Positions 34,871-43,785 of a DNA stretch of 49,256 nt are shown piece after piece. The first letter of the stretch is position 1; each line of letters starts with the position of its first letter. The translations under genes were made by a program, and so were the position numbers. The notes beneath the pieces were generated by a model. That model did not search any database and had not been told where the DNA came from. It worked only from the letters and a program-made list of their open reading frames with translations. This DNA comes from Planctomycetales bacterium (lineage in GTDB: Bacteria > Planctomycetota > Planctomycetia > Isosphaerales > Isosphaeraceae), in contig DAIDHX010000316.1 in the NCBI GenBank assembly GCA_027451885.1, positions 1 through 49,256 of the forward strand. The letters are read 5' to 3'.

Positions 34871-35764
34871 TCAGCGTACTGTGATCATGTAAAGATCCGA
34901 TCCGCCCGCGCGGTCCGAGACGTAAAGCAAACGTGCGCCATCGGGATGCCAGGCTGCGTGATCGTCCCGCCCTGCGTGTGTAGTGAGGTTGCGTGGGTGC
35001 GAGCCGTCCGCGTCCATGATGTAAATCTCGTAGTTTCCATCGCGATTGCTGGTGAACGCGATCGACTTGCCATCCGGGGACCACGCAGGTCGAATGTCGA
35101 GACCCGGGCTACGTGTCAGCCTGCGCACGTTGCCACCGCCGGCGTCCATCACGTAAATCTCAAAATCACCATTCCGGCTCGAGCCGAAAACGATCGAACG
35201 GCCGTCGGGTGAAAACGCGGGCCAGGCGTTCATACCAGCCGAGTTTGTGAGAATCTTGAGGCTGTTGCCCTGGTGATCGACCGAGGCGATCTGCTGCCCG
35301 CCGTGGTCCGAAAGGCTGAAGACAATGACCGAGCCATCGGGCGCGAACGCGGGATTGCGGGCCGTTGCCCTGGAGTCGCGGGGGCGAAAAAGCGTGTCTT
35401 TCTTCTCCGCCCGGTCGTGAATCACGAGCACAAGCTGAGGCGCAGTGGACGACCGGGCATAGACCGCCCAGCGCCCGTCCCTGGAATACGCGGGATCGAA
35501 CTGGTGCGCGGTTGAGCCGGAGTACTCAGGCTGTCTTGTGCCGTCGCTTAAATCAAGGCGAACGAGCGCAACCGCGTTGGGACGATCGTGGATCGCGAAG
35601 ACCACTTCCTTGCCATCGGCCAGAACAACAGGCGAGAGCTTGAGCTTGCCGTCGGTGGTGATCCGGACCGGATCCGGCCCGCCGCGTGCGCACGCCGCAC
35701 ACGCCAGCCAGATGAGCGGGGCGAAGAGACGTGCCGACGCACGCTTGCGTCTAGAATAGCTCAT
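34871..35764 (-). CDS. TolB-like beta-propeller protein (WD40-like/PD40 repeats)
   Basis: This 297-residue exported protein has an N-terminal hydrophobic signal (LFAPLIWLACAACARGG), possibly with a lipoprotein-type Cys. At least five PD40/TolB-type blades follow, each with the DG..I.F.S...G..EIY.MDADG signature. Examples are AFSPDGRSIVFGSSRNGDFEIYVMD and AWSPDGKSIAFTSNRDGNYEIYIMD. The family forms a six-bladed propeller acting in envelope protein interactions or as part of exported enzymes. Its start overlaps the end of the upstream DUF1501 gene by 14 bp, so the two are probably cotranscribed and translationally linked. Confidence 0.88.
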   Translation of the reverse strand: MSYSRRKRASARLFAPLIWLACAACARGGPDPVRITTDGKLKLSPVVLADGKEVVFAIHDRPNAVALVRLDLSDGTRQPEYSGSTAHQFDPAYSRDGRWAVYARSSTAPQLVLVIHDRAEKKDTLFRPRDSRATARNPAFAPDGSVIVFSLSDHGGQQIASVDHQGNSLKILTNSAGMNAWPAFSPDGRSIVFGSSRNGDFEIYVMDAGGGNVRRLTRSPGLDIRPAWSPDGKSIAFTSNRDGNYEIYIMDADGSHPRNLTTHAGRDDHAAWHPDGARLLYVSDRAGGSDLYMITVR

Positions 35765-37037
35765 GGATCACACGGCCCCCCTCGAGCACGCGCAGCTCCG
35801 CCCGCATCGCGGAGCTGATTCCCGCCAGCTCAACGATGGTTGTGCCCACCATCGCGGGGGTGACCTCAAAGCGCGCGGGGAACTCGCCGCGCGCATCGCT
35901 TTCTCCCACGACGCGCCCGCCCTTGACCCCCGCGCCCGCCCAGAGCGAAAAATAACACTGGTGCCAGTGGTCTCGCGAGCCGATGTCATTGATCCTGGGC
36001 GTGCGCCCGAACTCACCCATGCAGACGACCAGGGTAGTCTCGAGCAAACCCTTGCTCTGGAGATCGTCGAGCAGCGTTGAAAAGACGCGATCGAACAGGG
36101 GGGCATGCCATTCGGCCAGCAGGCCAAAGTTGTCGGCGTGCGTGTCCCAACCGTAGTCCGAGAATGCGTAATAAACCTCGACGTACTGGCTCCAGTTGAC
36201 CTGGACGTAAGGCACGCCAGCCTCGACCAGCCTGCGTCCGAGCAGACAGCTCTGACCGAACGAGGTCTGGCCGTAGGCTTCGCGCACGGCCCTGGGCTCG
36301 CGTGCGAGATCAAGCGCGGCGATCCCCGCGCGCGAGGTCAGCAGAGCGTAAGCGCTTCGATTCAGATCGTCCCAAACGGTTTCGGCCCGGGCGTCGTAGC
36401 TGCGGCGGAAGCGGTCGAGCTCCTCGAGCATGGCCCTGCGATCGGCCAGCCGGGCGGGCGTGAGCCCCTCGGCCAGCTTGAGGCTGGGGATCGCGAGCTC
36501 ACCCGTTTCGGAGCAGCCGATCAGGAACGGATCGTAGCCACGGCCCCAGGTGCCGCCGCCGTAGCCCTGCACAGGGCCGACGCCGTCGCGGATCGGCCCC
36601 TTCGCCAGTGAGATGAACCGCGGCAGCCGATCGTCCCCCCGCTTGCGCGCCACGATCGAGCCAAAGTTCGGCGGATAAACTCTGGCCTCACGCGCCACAC
36701 CCGTAAGCCCAATCGAAGCCGCCTCGCGGTGTCCATCGTGATAATTGACATTGCTGCGAATGAGCGCATACTGATCCGATCGCGCCGCCAGCCGGGGCAC
36801 AAGCTCGCTATAGCGCACGCCCGGTGTGCGCGTGGCAATGGTCGAAAACGGGCCGCGATACTCCGCCGGGGCGTTCGGCTTGGGATCGAACAGATCGAGA
36901 TGGCTGGGACCACCGCCAAGCCAGACGAGCAAGATCGACTTCGCCCTGGGCGACTCCGCAGCACGCGACCAGCCCTCAACCGCCCCAAGCGCAAAAGGCG
37001 CGGCAAGCCCCACACGCAAAAGCGATCGACGCGTCAT
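35751..37037 (-). CDS. DUF1501 protein, Tat-exported (third)
   Basis: This 428-residue DUF1501 protein has a Tat-like signal, TRRSLLRVGLAAPFALGAVEGWS. The hallmarks are LLVWLGGGPSHLDLFDPKPNAP, RYSELVPRLAARSDQYALIRS, GQSCLLGRRLVEAGVPYVQVNW and CMGEFGRTPRINDIGSRDHW. It belongs to a different subgroup from the tandem pair at 17.4-20.3 kb and is closer to the one at 38.8 kb. The frame is open upstream to 37121, but ATG 37037 directly precedes the Tat signal, with an AGGGG just before it. It is followed by the TolB-like propeller with a 14-bp overlap, so the propeller may be its partner in place of a PSD1 protein. Confidence 0.92.
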   Translation of the reverse strand: MTRRSLLRVGLAAPFALGAVEGWSRAAESPRAKSILLVWLGGGPSHLDLFDPKPNAPAEYRGPFSTIATRTPGVRYSELVPRLAARSDQYALIRSNVNYHDGHREAASIGLTGVAREARVYPPNFGSIVARKRGDDRLPRFISLAKGPIRDGVGPVQGYGGGTWGRGYDPFLIGCSETGELAIPSLKLAEGLTPARLADRRAMLEELDRFRRSYDARAETVWDDLNRSAYALLTSRAGIAALDLAREPRAVREAYGQTSFGQSCLLGRRLVEAGVPYVQVNWSQYVEVYYAFSDYGWDTHADNFGLLAEWHAPLFDRVFSTLLDDLQSKGLLETTLVVCMGEFGRTPRINDIGSRDHWHQCYFSLWAGAGVKGGRVVGESDARGEFPARFEVTPAMVGTTIVELAGISSAMRAELRVLEGGRVIHELF

Positions 37038-37396
37038 CCCCTGGCACGTGCGCGACCAGTCGCCGCCAATCTCGATGAGACCCACACGCGGACTCCCATC
37101 CCAGACCCACTCGACACGCAAAGTCCCAGCCTACACCCAGTATCCGAGCATGGCATCCATCACACAACGCCGGCAATCCCGAAAGCGCTGTTTGACCAAA
37201 GTTTGCCAAGCCTAATGTTTAACTCTTGTATAACATCGCGTGGGCCATTTAGACTACCTGTGCCGCCCTCAGGCGCAAGTCGCGCTGGGTGCTCGACGAA
37301 TCGAATCCCTGATTCGCTCTCGGTTCCGCATCCGCCTGGCTCCTCCGCGCGGATCCCGCCTCGCTGTACGGTCCCTGCCTCAGAATGGGAGGTACG
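37038..37396. other. Divergent intergenic region
   Basis: These 359 bases lie between divergent genes. An AT-rich patch at 37190-37240 contains TTGCCA (37203-37208) and TATAAC (37229-37234) separated by 20 bases, a possible but poorly spaced promoter facing the plus-strand gene. Nothing else was recognised. Confidence 0.35.
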
Positions 37397-38665
37397 ATGC
37401 TCCGGGTTGTGCGTTTGATCCGCCCGTTTTACGGGTGCGCCTCGAGTTGCGCATGGCTTCTGGCTTGCCACTCCGCGCTTGCCGCTGACCAGGCACCCAG
37501 ACGCGTCGCCGCGATCGTGACGGAGTATCGCCACAACTCGCACGCCGACATCATCGTGAGCCGGCTTTTGCTCACCGACACGCTCGACGGCAAGGGACGC
37601 ACATTCCCGCTCAAGCTTGTCTCGCTTTACACCGATCAAAAGCCGCCGAACGACATCAGCCGTTTGCTCGCCGCATCGCATCGATTCCCGATCGCGCGGG
37701 GGATCTCCGATGCGTTAACGCTGGGCACGGGAAAGCTCGCCGTCGACGGTGTTTTGCTCATCGCTGAACATGGCAATTACCCGTTCTCCGCCACCGGAAA
37801 CCACCAGTACCCCAAGCGGCGATTCTGGGACGAGACGATCGCCGTGTTTCGCAAGAGCGGGCGAGTGGTGCCGGTTTTCATTGACAAGCATCTCGCGGAC
37901 AACTGGGCGGATGCCATGCATATTTATAAGACTGCACATGAGCTCAAGATACCGCTCATGGCGGGCTCTTCGGTACCTGGGGCCTGGCGGCGACCGCCTG
38001 TCGCCGTCGACCGCGGCGCAGGCTTAAGCGAGATTGTGGGAATCACGCACGGATCGACTGACGCTTATGGATTTCACGGGCTGGAAGCTGTGCAGGCGGT
38101 TGCGGAAGAACGGCGCGGCGGCGAAACCGGCGTCCGGGCTGTGCAGTGCCTTGCGGGCGAGCGGGTCTGGCGCGCGCTCGAGGAACACCTGGTTGATCCC
38201 GAGCTGTTTCGCGCAGCGCTCGCCCGCGCTCCCGGTTATGAGCACGGCCAAACGCTCGATCGCAGCCGGGTAAACGATCCCCGGCTGCTCATCGTCCATC
38301 ACCGGGATGGGCTCAAGGTCTCACTGTTCGAGCTCAATGGCGCGGTCGCCGCCTGGACGGCTGCCTGGCGCGCAGGCGCATCGGGCTCGATCGTCGCCAC
38401 GCAGTTCTGGACTCAGGAAGCGCGCCCGGGCGAGCATTTTGGCCTCCTGCTCGACGGCTTTACCAAAATGATGCAGACTGGCGTTCCAAGCTGGCCGGTG
38501 GAGCGTACGCTGCTCACCAGCGGCGCACTCGACGCGATTCTGCTTTCTCATACCCACGCAGGCGCACTGATCGAAACGCCGGAACTGCGCGTCGATTATC
38601 AACCCACCTGGCGCTGGCGCCAACCGCCCCCGCCGCCGCCCGGCCGACCCTGGAGCGAACAGTGA
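37397..38665 (+). CDS. Secreted protein of unknown function, DUF1501-linked
   Basis: This 422-residue exported protein has a signal peptide (LRVVRLIRPFYGCASSCAWL, ending near ALAA). Distinct segments are VAAIVTEYRHNSHADIIVSRLL, VDGVLLIAEHGNYPFSATG, a KSGRVVPVFIDKHLADNW strand-turn and a C-terminal half with LLIVHHRDGLKVSLFELNGAV. The alternating strand-helix pattern recalls a nucleotide-binding alpha/beta fold, but no GxGxxG motif is present, so I do not assign an enzyme class. The tail is poly-Pro. Start: GGGAGG is about five bases upstream of ATG 37397. A DUF1501 gene follows 163 bp later on the same strand. Confidence 0.75.
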   Translation: MLRVVRLIRPFYGCASSCAWLLACHSALAADQAPRRVAAIVTEYRHNSHADIIVSRLLLTDTLDGKGRTFPLKLVSLYTDQKPPNDISRLLAASHRFPIARGISDALTLGTGKLAVDGVLLIAEHGNYPFSATGNHQYPKRRFWDETIAVFRKSGRVVPVFIDKHLADNWADAMHIYKTAHELKIPLMAGSSVPGAWRRPPVAVDRGAGLSEIVGITHGSTDAYGFHGLEAVQAVAEERRGGETGVRAVQCLAGERVWRALEEHLVDPELFRAALARAPGYEHGQTLDRSRVNDPRLLIVHHRDGLKVSLFELNGAVAAWTAAWRAGASGSIVATQFWTQEARPGEHFGLLLDGFTKMMQTGVPSWPVERTLLTSGALDAILLSHTHAGALIETPELRVDYQPTWRWRQPPPPPPGRPWSEQ

Positions 38666-38828
38666 CTCCAGGCGCATCGCCTTTCCGGCGGACACCAGAA
38701 CGTCGACCCGCACGGGGACCGAACAGACCTTCCGCGCACGCTTGATTTTTGTTTAACATCAGGACCGTCCCCGTGGCGCGAATCCCGCAAGGCGCATCGT
38801 TCCCGGATCAGCTTGCCGGAGCCAGGTT

Positions 38829-40208
38829 ATGCATCGACGCGAATTCCTCCGCCTCGGTCTTGCAGGCCTGGCGAATCTCACGCTGCCCGAACTGCTGGCG
38901 CAGCGGGCTCGCGCGGGCACAAGCGCAGCCGGCGATCGTACCGCCGTCATCGTGGTCTGGCTCCAGGGAGGCGCAAGCCACCTGGAAACGTACGACCCCA
39001 AGCCCGACGCCCCAGCGGAGATCCGCGGCCCCTTCGGCTCGATCGCCACAAAGGCGAAAGGCGTGCGCCTCTCTGAGCTTCTGCCCGGGCACGCCGCGGT
39101 GGCTGATCGCTTCGCCATTGTGCGCTCGCTTGCGCATTCCGGCTTCTGCCATCAACAAGGCAATCAGCAGATGTTCACTGGCCACCCGGAGCTCGTGCTC
39201 AAGCTCAAGCCAGAACATCCCGATATGTTCTGCATTGCGAACCGGTTGCGATCCGATCCCACCAGGAGCCTGCCAGCGTATGTGGGCGTGAACCCCATCC
39301 CTTATCTGGGCGGCGCCTATCTGGGGCCGGCGTCGGAGCCGTTTGCCGTCTATGGAGACCCCAACACGCCCAGTTTCAGCGTCTCCGAGATCGGGATCAG
39401 GGACGCCGGCGAATTGCGCAGACTCGATCGCCGCATGAAGCTCGCGGCAAGTTTTGATCAAATGCGCAGCACGCTCGACGACCGGCTCGAGCGCGAGAGT
39501 TTCGACGCCTTCCAGCACCAGGCCTACACGATGCTCGCCGGCCCGGCCGCGCGGCGCGCGTTTGACATCGAGAGTGAAGATCCCCGCCTCCGCGACCGTT
39601 ATGGCCGCAACACCTGGGGCCAGCGCTGCCTGCTGGCCAGGCGGCTGGTCGAGGCCGGCGTGGATCTGGTCACCACCAGCCTCGACGGACCACTGTGCGG
39701 CCGCGTGGGAAACTGGGACGACCACGCCGTCAACCACCACGTCTTTGACGCCATGAAGGCCCGCTGCCGTTACTTCGACCAGGCCGTGAGCGCCCTGATC
39801 GAGGACATCCACAACCGCGGGCTTGATCGCAGGGTTCTTGTAGTGGTGACTGGCGAGTTCGGCCGGACTCCTCGCATCAGTTATGCCAAGGATTCTGCCT
39901 CGGGCGTGATGCAGCCGGGGCGCGACCACTGGCCGCGTGCGGTCTCGCTGATCGTGAGCGGCGGCGGGGTTCAAGGGGGTCAGGTCATTGGGGCAACCGA
40001 TCGCCATGGCGCGGATGTCACGCAGAGGCGAGTCGGCGTGCGCGACCTCATGGCCACGATCTACCAGCACCTGGGCATCGACGCTGCGCGGCTCACACTC
40101 AAGGACAGGACCGGCCGGCCCGTGCCCGTGCTCCCCGAAGGCCGAGCGATCCCTGAGCTCGTCGCGCAGGGTCCGCGAACGCCGGCCCGGCAGACGCGCA
40201 CGGGTTGA
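38829..40208 (+). CDS. DUF1501 protein, Tat-exported (fourth)
   Basis: This 459-residue protein has a short Tat-type N-terminus, HRREFLRLGLAGLANLTLPELL. The DUF1501 hallmarks are VIVVWLQGGASHLETYDPKPDAP, FGSIATKAKGVRLSELLPGHA, RCLLARRLVEAGVDLVTTSL and VTGEFGRTPRISY followed by GRDHWPRAVSLIVSGGG. It retains the metal-type Asp/His residues of the family. The upstream secreted unknown protein and this gene point the same way with a 163-bp gap. It ends immediately before the convergent ceramidase-like gene with no intervening base, leaving almost no room for a terminator. Confidence 0.93.
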   Translation: MHRREFLRLGLAGLANLTLPELLAQRARAGTSAAGDRTAVIVVWLQGGASHLETYDPKPDAPAEIRGPFGSIATKAKGVRLSELLPGHAAVADRFAIVRSLAHSGFCHQQGNQQMFTGHPELVLKLKPEHPDMFCIANRLRSDPTRSLPAYVGVNPIPYLGGAYLGPASEPFAVYGDPNTPSFSVSEIGIRDAGELRRLDRRMKLAASFDQMRSTLDDRLERESFDAFQHQAYTMLAGPAARRAFDIESEDPRLRDRYGRNTWGQRCLLARRLVEAGVDLVTTSLDGPLCGRVGNWDDHAVNHHVFDAMKARCRYFDQAVSALIEDIHNRGLDRRVLVVVTGEFGRTPRISYAKDSASGVMQPGRDHWPRAVSLIVSGGGVQGGQVIGATDRHGADVTQRRVGVRDLMATIYQHLGIDAARLTLKDRTGRPVPVLPEGRAIPELVAQGPRTPARQTRTG

Positions 40209-41657
40209 TCACTCCGGCCAGAGTGAATTCACCAGCTCAACCGTGCGCTCCGCGAGAACTTGCCCGCCTTCAGGGCCGACGACGTTACTTTCCGGAATCG
40301 CGCTATAGCCGCCCCCGCGCACGGCGATCTGCGTCGGCACGTAGGTTCCTGGTCCCGCAAGCTGGATCAGGAACGTCTGCAAGGCCCGGCTCCGCGACTT
40401 GATCTGAATCCCAAATTGCGTGTAGTACTCGAACGCGTTCGTGGCAATCGCCACGTCTCCCAGCCGAATCGCGTGCAGCTCCATCTTGTAAGGCTTTGAC
40501 GTACCCGCCTTCTGACTGTCGAATCGATCGACGACATCCTGATGCCACACCACCAGCCGGCGGTTGCGAGGATCTTTCGAAAGTGCGGCCACCTTCGACC
40601 TCGCCTCGGCCGCTTCGGGCTCGGTAATCACGCGCAACGGCAGCTCAACCGTGGCGATCTGGTGCCGCAGGACGGCATCGCCATGCGGCTCCTTGCGAGC
40701 CCCCGCATAGGCTTCTTCCCAGGCCGTGACCACACGCCCGGCGAGCTCCTCGAGCCGGGTCAACCCGCGCAGGGCGCGCATTCGCTCCTCGGCCTTTTTG
40801 CGATACATGAGATGCGGCGATTGATCCCCCGCCGCACCCGTCCAGCCGAGCACGACCAACCCCTTGCCATGCTTCGACTGAAGCGCCTGGCGGATCGTAT
40901 GCCAGAAATCGGCGTGAACCGTCGAGCCTCCCTCCACCTCCTGCGACGGGCAGGCCAGGTTGATCGCCGTGGCGATCAGGTTGCCGGTTTCATCCCAGAA
41001 GCAAAGCACCTCGACGCCATGATCCTCCGGCCCCTCGATCCCGCGGAATTCCGCCCGATCGGTCGCGCCATACATCTGCGCATGACCGTCCGCGTAAATC
41101 GCGCGCCGATTCTGCGCTACCATCGCATGCCCAAGGCCCCAGCCCGCGCGACCCGGCTTGCGCGACTCCCACGCACGCGCCACCGCGCCCGCAAGCCGCG
41201 CGCACAGGAATTCGACATACTCCGCCGGGCGCATCACGTCGGCCTCCGCGATGTGATAGTCCCCCTCCTTCGTCACGGGTGCGGTGTGCGTGTGCGTTGC
41301 GCTCAGAACGACCATCCGCGGATCCAGCCCCGCGACCTTGCCCGCCAGCCGCTTGCGCGTGCCCGCCAGCACCTCGTCGTCGATCGCAACCAGGTCGCAC
41401 GCGACAAAGACCGCCTGAGCAGTCTGCGTACCTTCGCGAGACTCGAGAGCCAGCACCGACGCAATCGCCTCCGCCTCGGTAACGCGCGCGATCCGCGTGT
41501 GCATCTGCCCCGAAAGCGCAACGGGACGCCCCGGGGTGATGCTCACGCTCGCCGCGCCCACATAAAGCTTGCTCGCACCCGCGGCACGCCCCGCGCCAAG
41601 AACCGCGCATACCGCGACCAAACACACCATGACTCGCTTAACTCGATGCATGCTCAT
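40209..41657 (-). CDS. Neutral/alkaline ceramidase-like hydrolase
   Basis: This 482-residue exported protein has a signal peptide (about residues 1-27). It resembles the N-terminal catalytic domain of neutral/alkaline non-lysosomal ceramidases, starting LYVGAASVSITPGRPVALSG. The zinc-binding histidine motif VLSATHTHTAP, the INLACPSQEVEGGSTVHADF block and LGWTGAAGDQSP are characteristic. The planctomycete versions are shorter than true ceramidases and lack the C-terminal Ig-like domain; their substrate is unknown. The start has AAAGGA about seven bases upstream. It follows a Gfo/Idh oxidoreductase by 30 bp and is probably cotranscribed. Confidence 0.87.
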   Translation of the reverse strand: MSMHRVKRVMVCLVAVCAVLGAGRAAGASKLYVGAASVSITPGRPVALSGQMHTRIARVTEAEAIASVLALESREGTQTAQAVFVACDLVAIDDEVLAGTRKRLAGKVAGLDPRMVVLSATHTHTAPVTKEGDYHIAEADVMRPAEYVEFLCARLAGAVARAWESRKPGRAGWGLGHAMVAQNRRAIYADGHAQMYGATDRAEFRGIEGPEDHGVEVLCFWDETGNLIATAINLACPSQEVEGGSTVHADFWHTIRQALQSKHGKGLVVLGWTGAAGDQSPHLMYRKKAEERMRALRGLTRLEELAGRVVTAWEEAYAGARKEPHGDAVLRHQIATVELPLRVITEPEAAEARSKVAALSKDPRNRRLVVWHQDVVDRFDSQKAGTSKPYKMELHAIRLGDVAIATNAFEYYTQFGIQIKSRSRALQTFLIQLAGPGTYVPTQIAVRGGGYSAIPESNVVGPEGGQVLAERTVELVNSLWPE

Positions 41658-41687
41658 TGCTTTGTCCTTTGTTGCGTGAGTCCCGAT

Positions 41688-43058
41688 CTAGGCGTGCGAC
41701 CAGGGCTTGCGATACTCGTAATCGAGCAGGGCGTTGGCCTCTTCGCTATTTGTGAAGCGTTCGGCCGCCGGGTCCCAGTCGAGACGGGCGCGGGTGGCAA
41801 GCGCGATGTTCGCCACATGGGCGAAGGTCGTCGAACGGTGGCCCTCCTCGATGTCGGCGTTTGGCTTCTTGCGCGACTTGACACAATCGAGAAAGTTCCG
41901 TGCGTGATTCTGATCGAGCGTGCCGTACCCTTCCTTCGCCGCATGCGACACGGCCTTCATCCGCGGCTGGGGATCCTGGAACTGGCCGCCGCGCTCGGGC
42001 AGGATCTCGAACTTGCCCAGGTCGGCGTAGGCGGTGCCGAGCGTGCCGCGGAGCTCGATTTCGCCGCGATCGAATGCGTGCCGCCCGCTTGCCTCGAACG
42101 TGCCAAAGATCATGAGCATGCCTGAGGGGAGCTCAAAAATCACCTCGGCGGTATCGGGAATCGTCCGCGCATCCTTGACCGCGTAGCGCCCGCCGATCGC
42201 CGCGCACGACACCGGCGCCGTTTCGCCGACCAGCCAGCGCAGGACGTCGGTATAGTGCACACCCCAGTTGGCCATCTGGGACGAATAAAGGTGCCACCAG
42301 CGGAACTTGTAGGGTGCGATGTTCGCGTTGTACGGGCGCATCGGCCGCGGGCCAAGCCACATGTCCCAGTCGAGCCCTTCCGGAGGCGCGGAGTCGGGCG
42401 CGATCCCAATGCCAGCGGGCGCCATGTTCGATGTCAGGTAAGCCCGCGCGACCGTCACCTTGCCAAGCGCACCCGCGTGCACCAGCCCCGCCAGCTCCGC
42501 ATAAAGCGCGGAAGACCTGCGCTGAGTACCCACCTGGACCACGCGATTGGCCTTGCGCGCAGCCTCGACCATCCGCCTGCCCTCGCGGATCGTGATCGAA
42601 AGCGGCTTCTCCACGTAAACATCCTTGCCCGCCTCACACGCCTTGATCGTCTGGATCGCGTGCCAGTGGTCGGGCGTGGCAATGATCACCGCATCGATAT
42701 CCTTGCGATCGAGAATCTGGCGGAAGTCCTTGTAACGATCCACCGGGTTGCCGAATTCCGGCTGGCCGCCCGGCACCAGACGCCCGAGCGCCTGGAACCG
42801 CGGATCAACCTGGTCGTACCGATTGTGGAGGTAGGGCTCATAAACATCCGCAAGTGCGATGATCTGAGCATCCGCCTGGGCATGAAACGCCCGCAGCACC
42901 TGCACCCCGCGATTGCCCACGCCAATGCAGCCGATCCGCACGCGCTCATTCGCGCCCAGCACACGCCCCGCACGCGCCACGGCCGGCATAAAACTCGCCG
43001 CCGCCACGCTCGCCGAAACTCCCCGTGCCAGTTTCCGACGATTGATCCGATCGCCCAT
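41688..43058 (-). CDS. Tat-exported Gfo/Idh/MocA oxidoreductase (second)
   Basis: This 456-residue protein has a Tat-like N-terminus (NRRKLARGVSASVAAASFMPAVARA). The Rossmann domain starts IGCIGVGNRGVQVLRAF. IIATPDHWHAIQTIKACEAG and the catalytic EKP in VYVEKPLSI follow, then the C-terminal domain with KFRWWHLYSSQMANWGVHYTDVLRWL. It is a different paralog from the one at 27.4 kb, with an extra region around HNRYDQVDPRFQALGRLVPGG. AAGGAG lies seven bases upstream of ATG. It is the first gene of a two-gene unit with the ceramidase-like hydrolase, suggesting a shared carbohydrate or lipid substrate (inference). Confidence 0.92.
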   Translation of the reverse strand: MGDRINRRKLARGVSASVAAASFMPAVARAGRVLGANERVRIGCIGVGNRGVQVLRAFHAQADAQIIALADVYEPYLHNRYDQVDPRFQALGRLVPGGQPEFGNPVDRYKDFRQILDRKDIDAVIIATPDHWHAIQTIKACEAGKDVYVEKPLSITIREGRRMVEAARKANRVVQVGTQRRSSALYAELAGLVHAGALGKVTVARAYLTSNMAPAGIGIAPDSAPPEGLDWDMWLGPRPMRPYNANIAPYKFRWWHLYSSQMANWGVHYTDVLRWLVGETAPVSCAAIGGRYAVKDARTIPDTAEVIFELPSGMLMIFGTFEASGRHAFDRGEIELRGTLGTAYADLGKFEILPERGGQFQDPQPRMKAVSHAAKEGYGTLDQNHARNFLDCVKSRKKPNADIEEGHRSTTFAHVANIALATRARLDWDPAAERFTNSEEANALLDYEYRKPWSHA

Positions 43059-43268
43059 GCGAGTCTCCTTCGCGGTTGGGGATGCTCGATTCGAACTCGC
43101 TTCACCTTAACCCGCCCCACCGCGCCCTTCAATCAAACGGCGATCCCAGGGCGAACCCGAATGCGAGCGTGCTTGAAATCCCAGCGCCGATCGCCATTTT
43201 CTCGAAGACTCCGCCGCCGCGATCGAATACGCTCTGTCCGGTTCGACGGTGTTGTGGGAGTGACAGTC

Positions 43269-43760
43269 ATGCGTTACGCGATGAAGCAAAAGATCTTTTG
43301 CCTGGGAGACGATTATCGTGTCCTCGACGACGAGGGGAACGAGGTTTACCTGATCGACGGCGCGGCGTTTCCGATCCTGGGCAACAAGCTGAGGATTCTC
43401 GATCGCGACGGCGTCTGCGTGGCACAGATCCGCCAGCGGCTGCTTTCCTGGGGCCCATGCTACGACGTGGTGCGCGACGGCGCGACCGTTGCCACCGTGA
43501 GCAAGCACCTTTTCACGCTCTTCCTGTGCAAGTTCACGGTCGACGTGCCGGGGCCGGACGATCTCGAAGCCAGCGGCAACCTGTTCGACTATGAGTACCA
43601 TTTTGTGCGCGGCGGGCGCACCGTTGCGCGCGTCTTGCGCCAGTTCTTCGCCTGGAGCGATACCTACGGCGTCGACATCGATCCCGGCGAGGACGACGTG
43701 CTGATCCTGGCCGCGACCGTGGTCATCGACCTTTGCTGCCACACGGAGCGGGAAAAGTAG
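43269..43760 (+). CDS. LURP-one-related (Tubby-like) protein
   Basis: This 163-residue protein matches the LURP-one-related/YxjI family, a small Tubby-like beta barrel. Supporting segments are MKQKIFCLGDDYRVLDDEGNEVYLIDG at the start, KLRILDRDGVCVAQIRQR, a FTLFLCKFTVDVPG strand, DYEYHFVRGGRTVARVLRQ and the C-terminal hydrophobic helix VLILAATVVIDLCCH that fills the barrel. The function is unknown; membrane-phosphoinositide or scramblase-like roles are proposed for relatives. The frame is open far upstream to 42255, but that part is antisense to the oxidoreductase; ATG 43269 with a GGAG about eight bases upstream is the real start. Confidence 0.85.
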   Translation: MRYAMKQKIFCLGDDYRVLDDEGNEVYLIDGAAFPILGNKLRILDRDGVCVAQIRQRLLSWGPCYDVVRDGATVATVSKHLFTLFLCKFTVDVPGPDDLEASGNLFDYEYHFVRGGRTVARVLRQFFAWSDTYGVDIDPGEDDVLILAATVVIDLCCHTEREK

Positions 43761-43785
43761 CGTTCTGGCCGATCGCGAGCCAGGA

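Noticed and set aside
42255-43268. Upstream extension of the LURP-one-like gene
   Set aside because: This part is antisense to the Gfo/Idh gene; the family N-terminus and a ribosome binding site fit ATG 43269.
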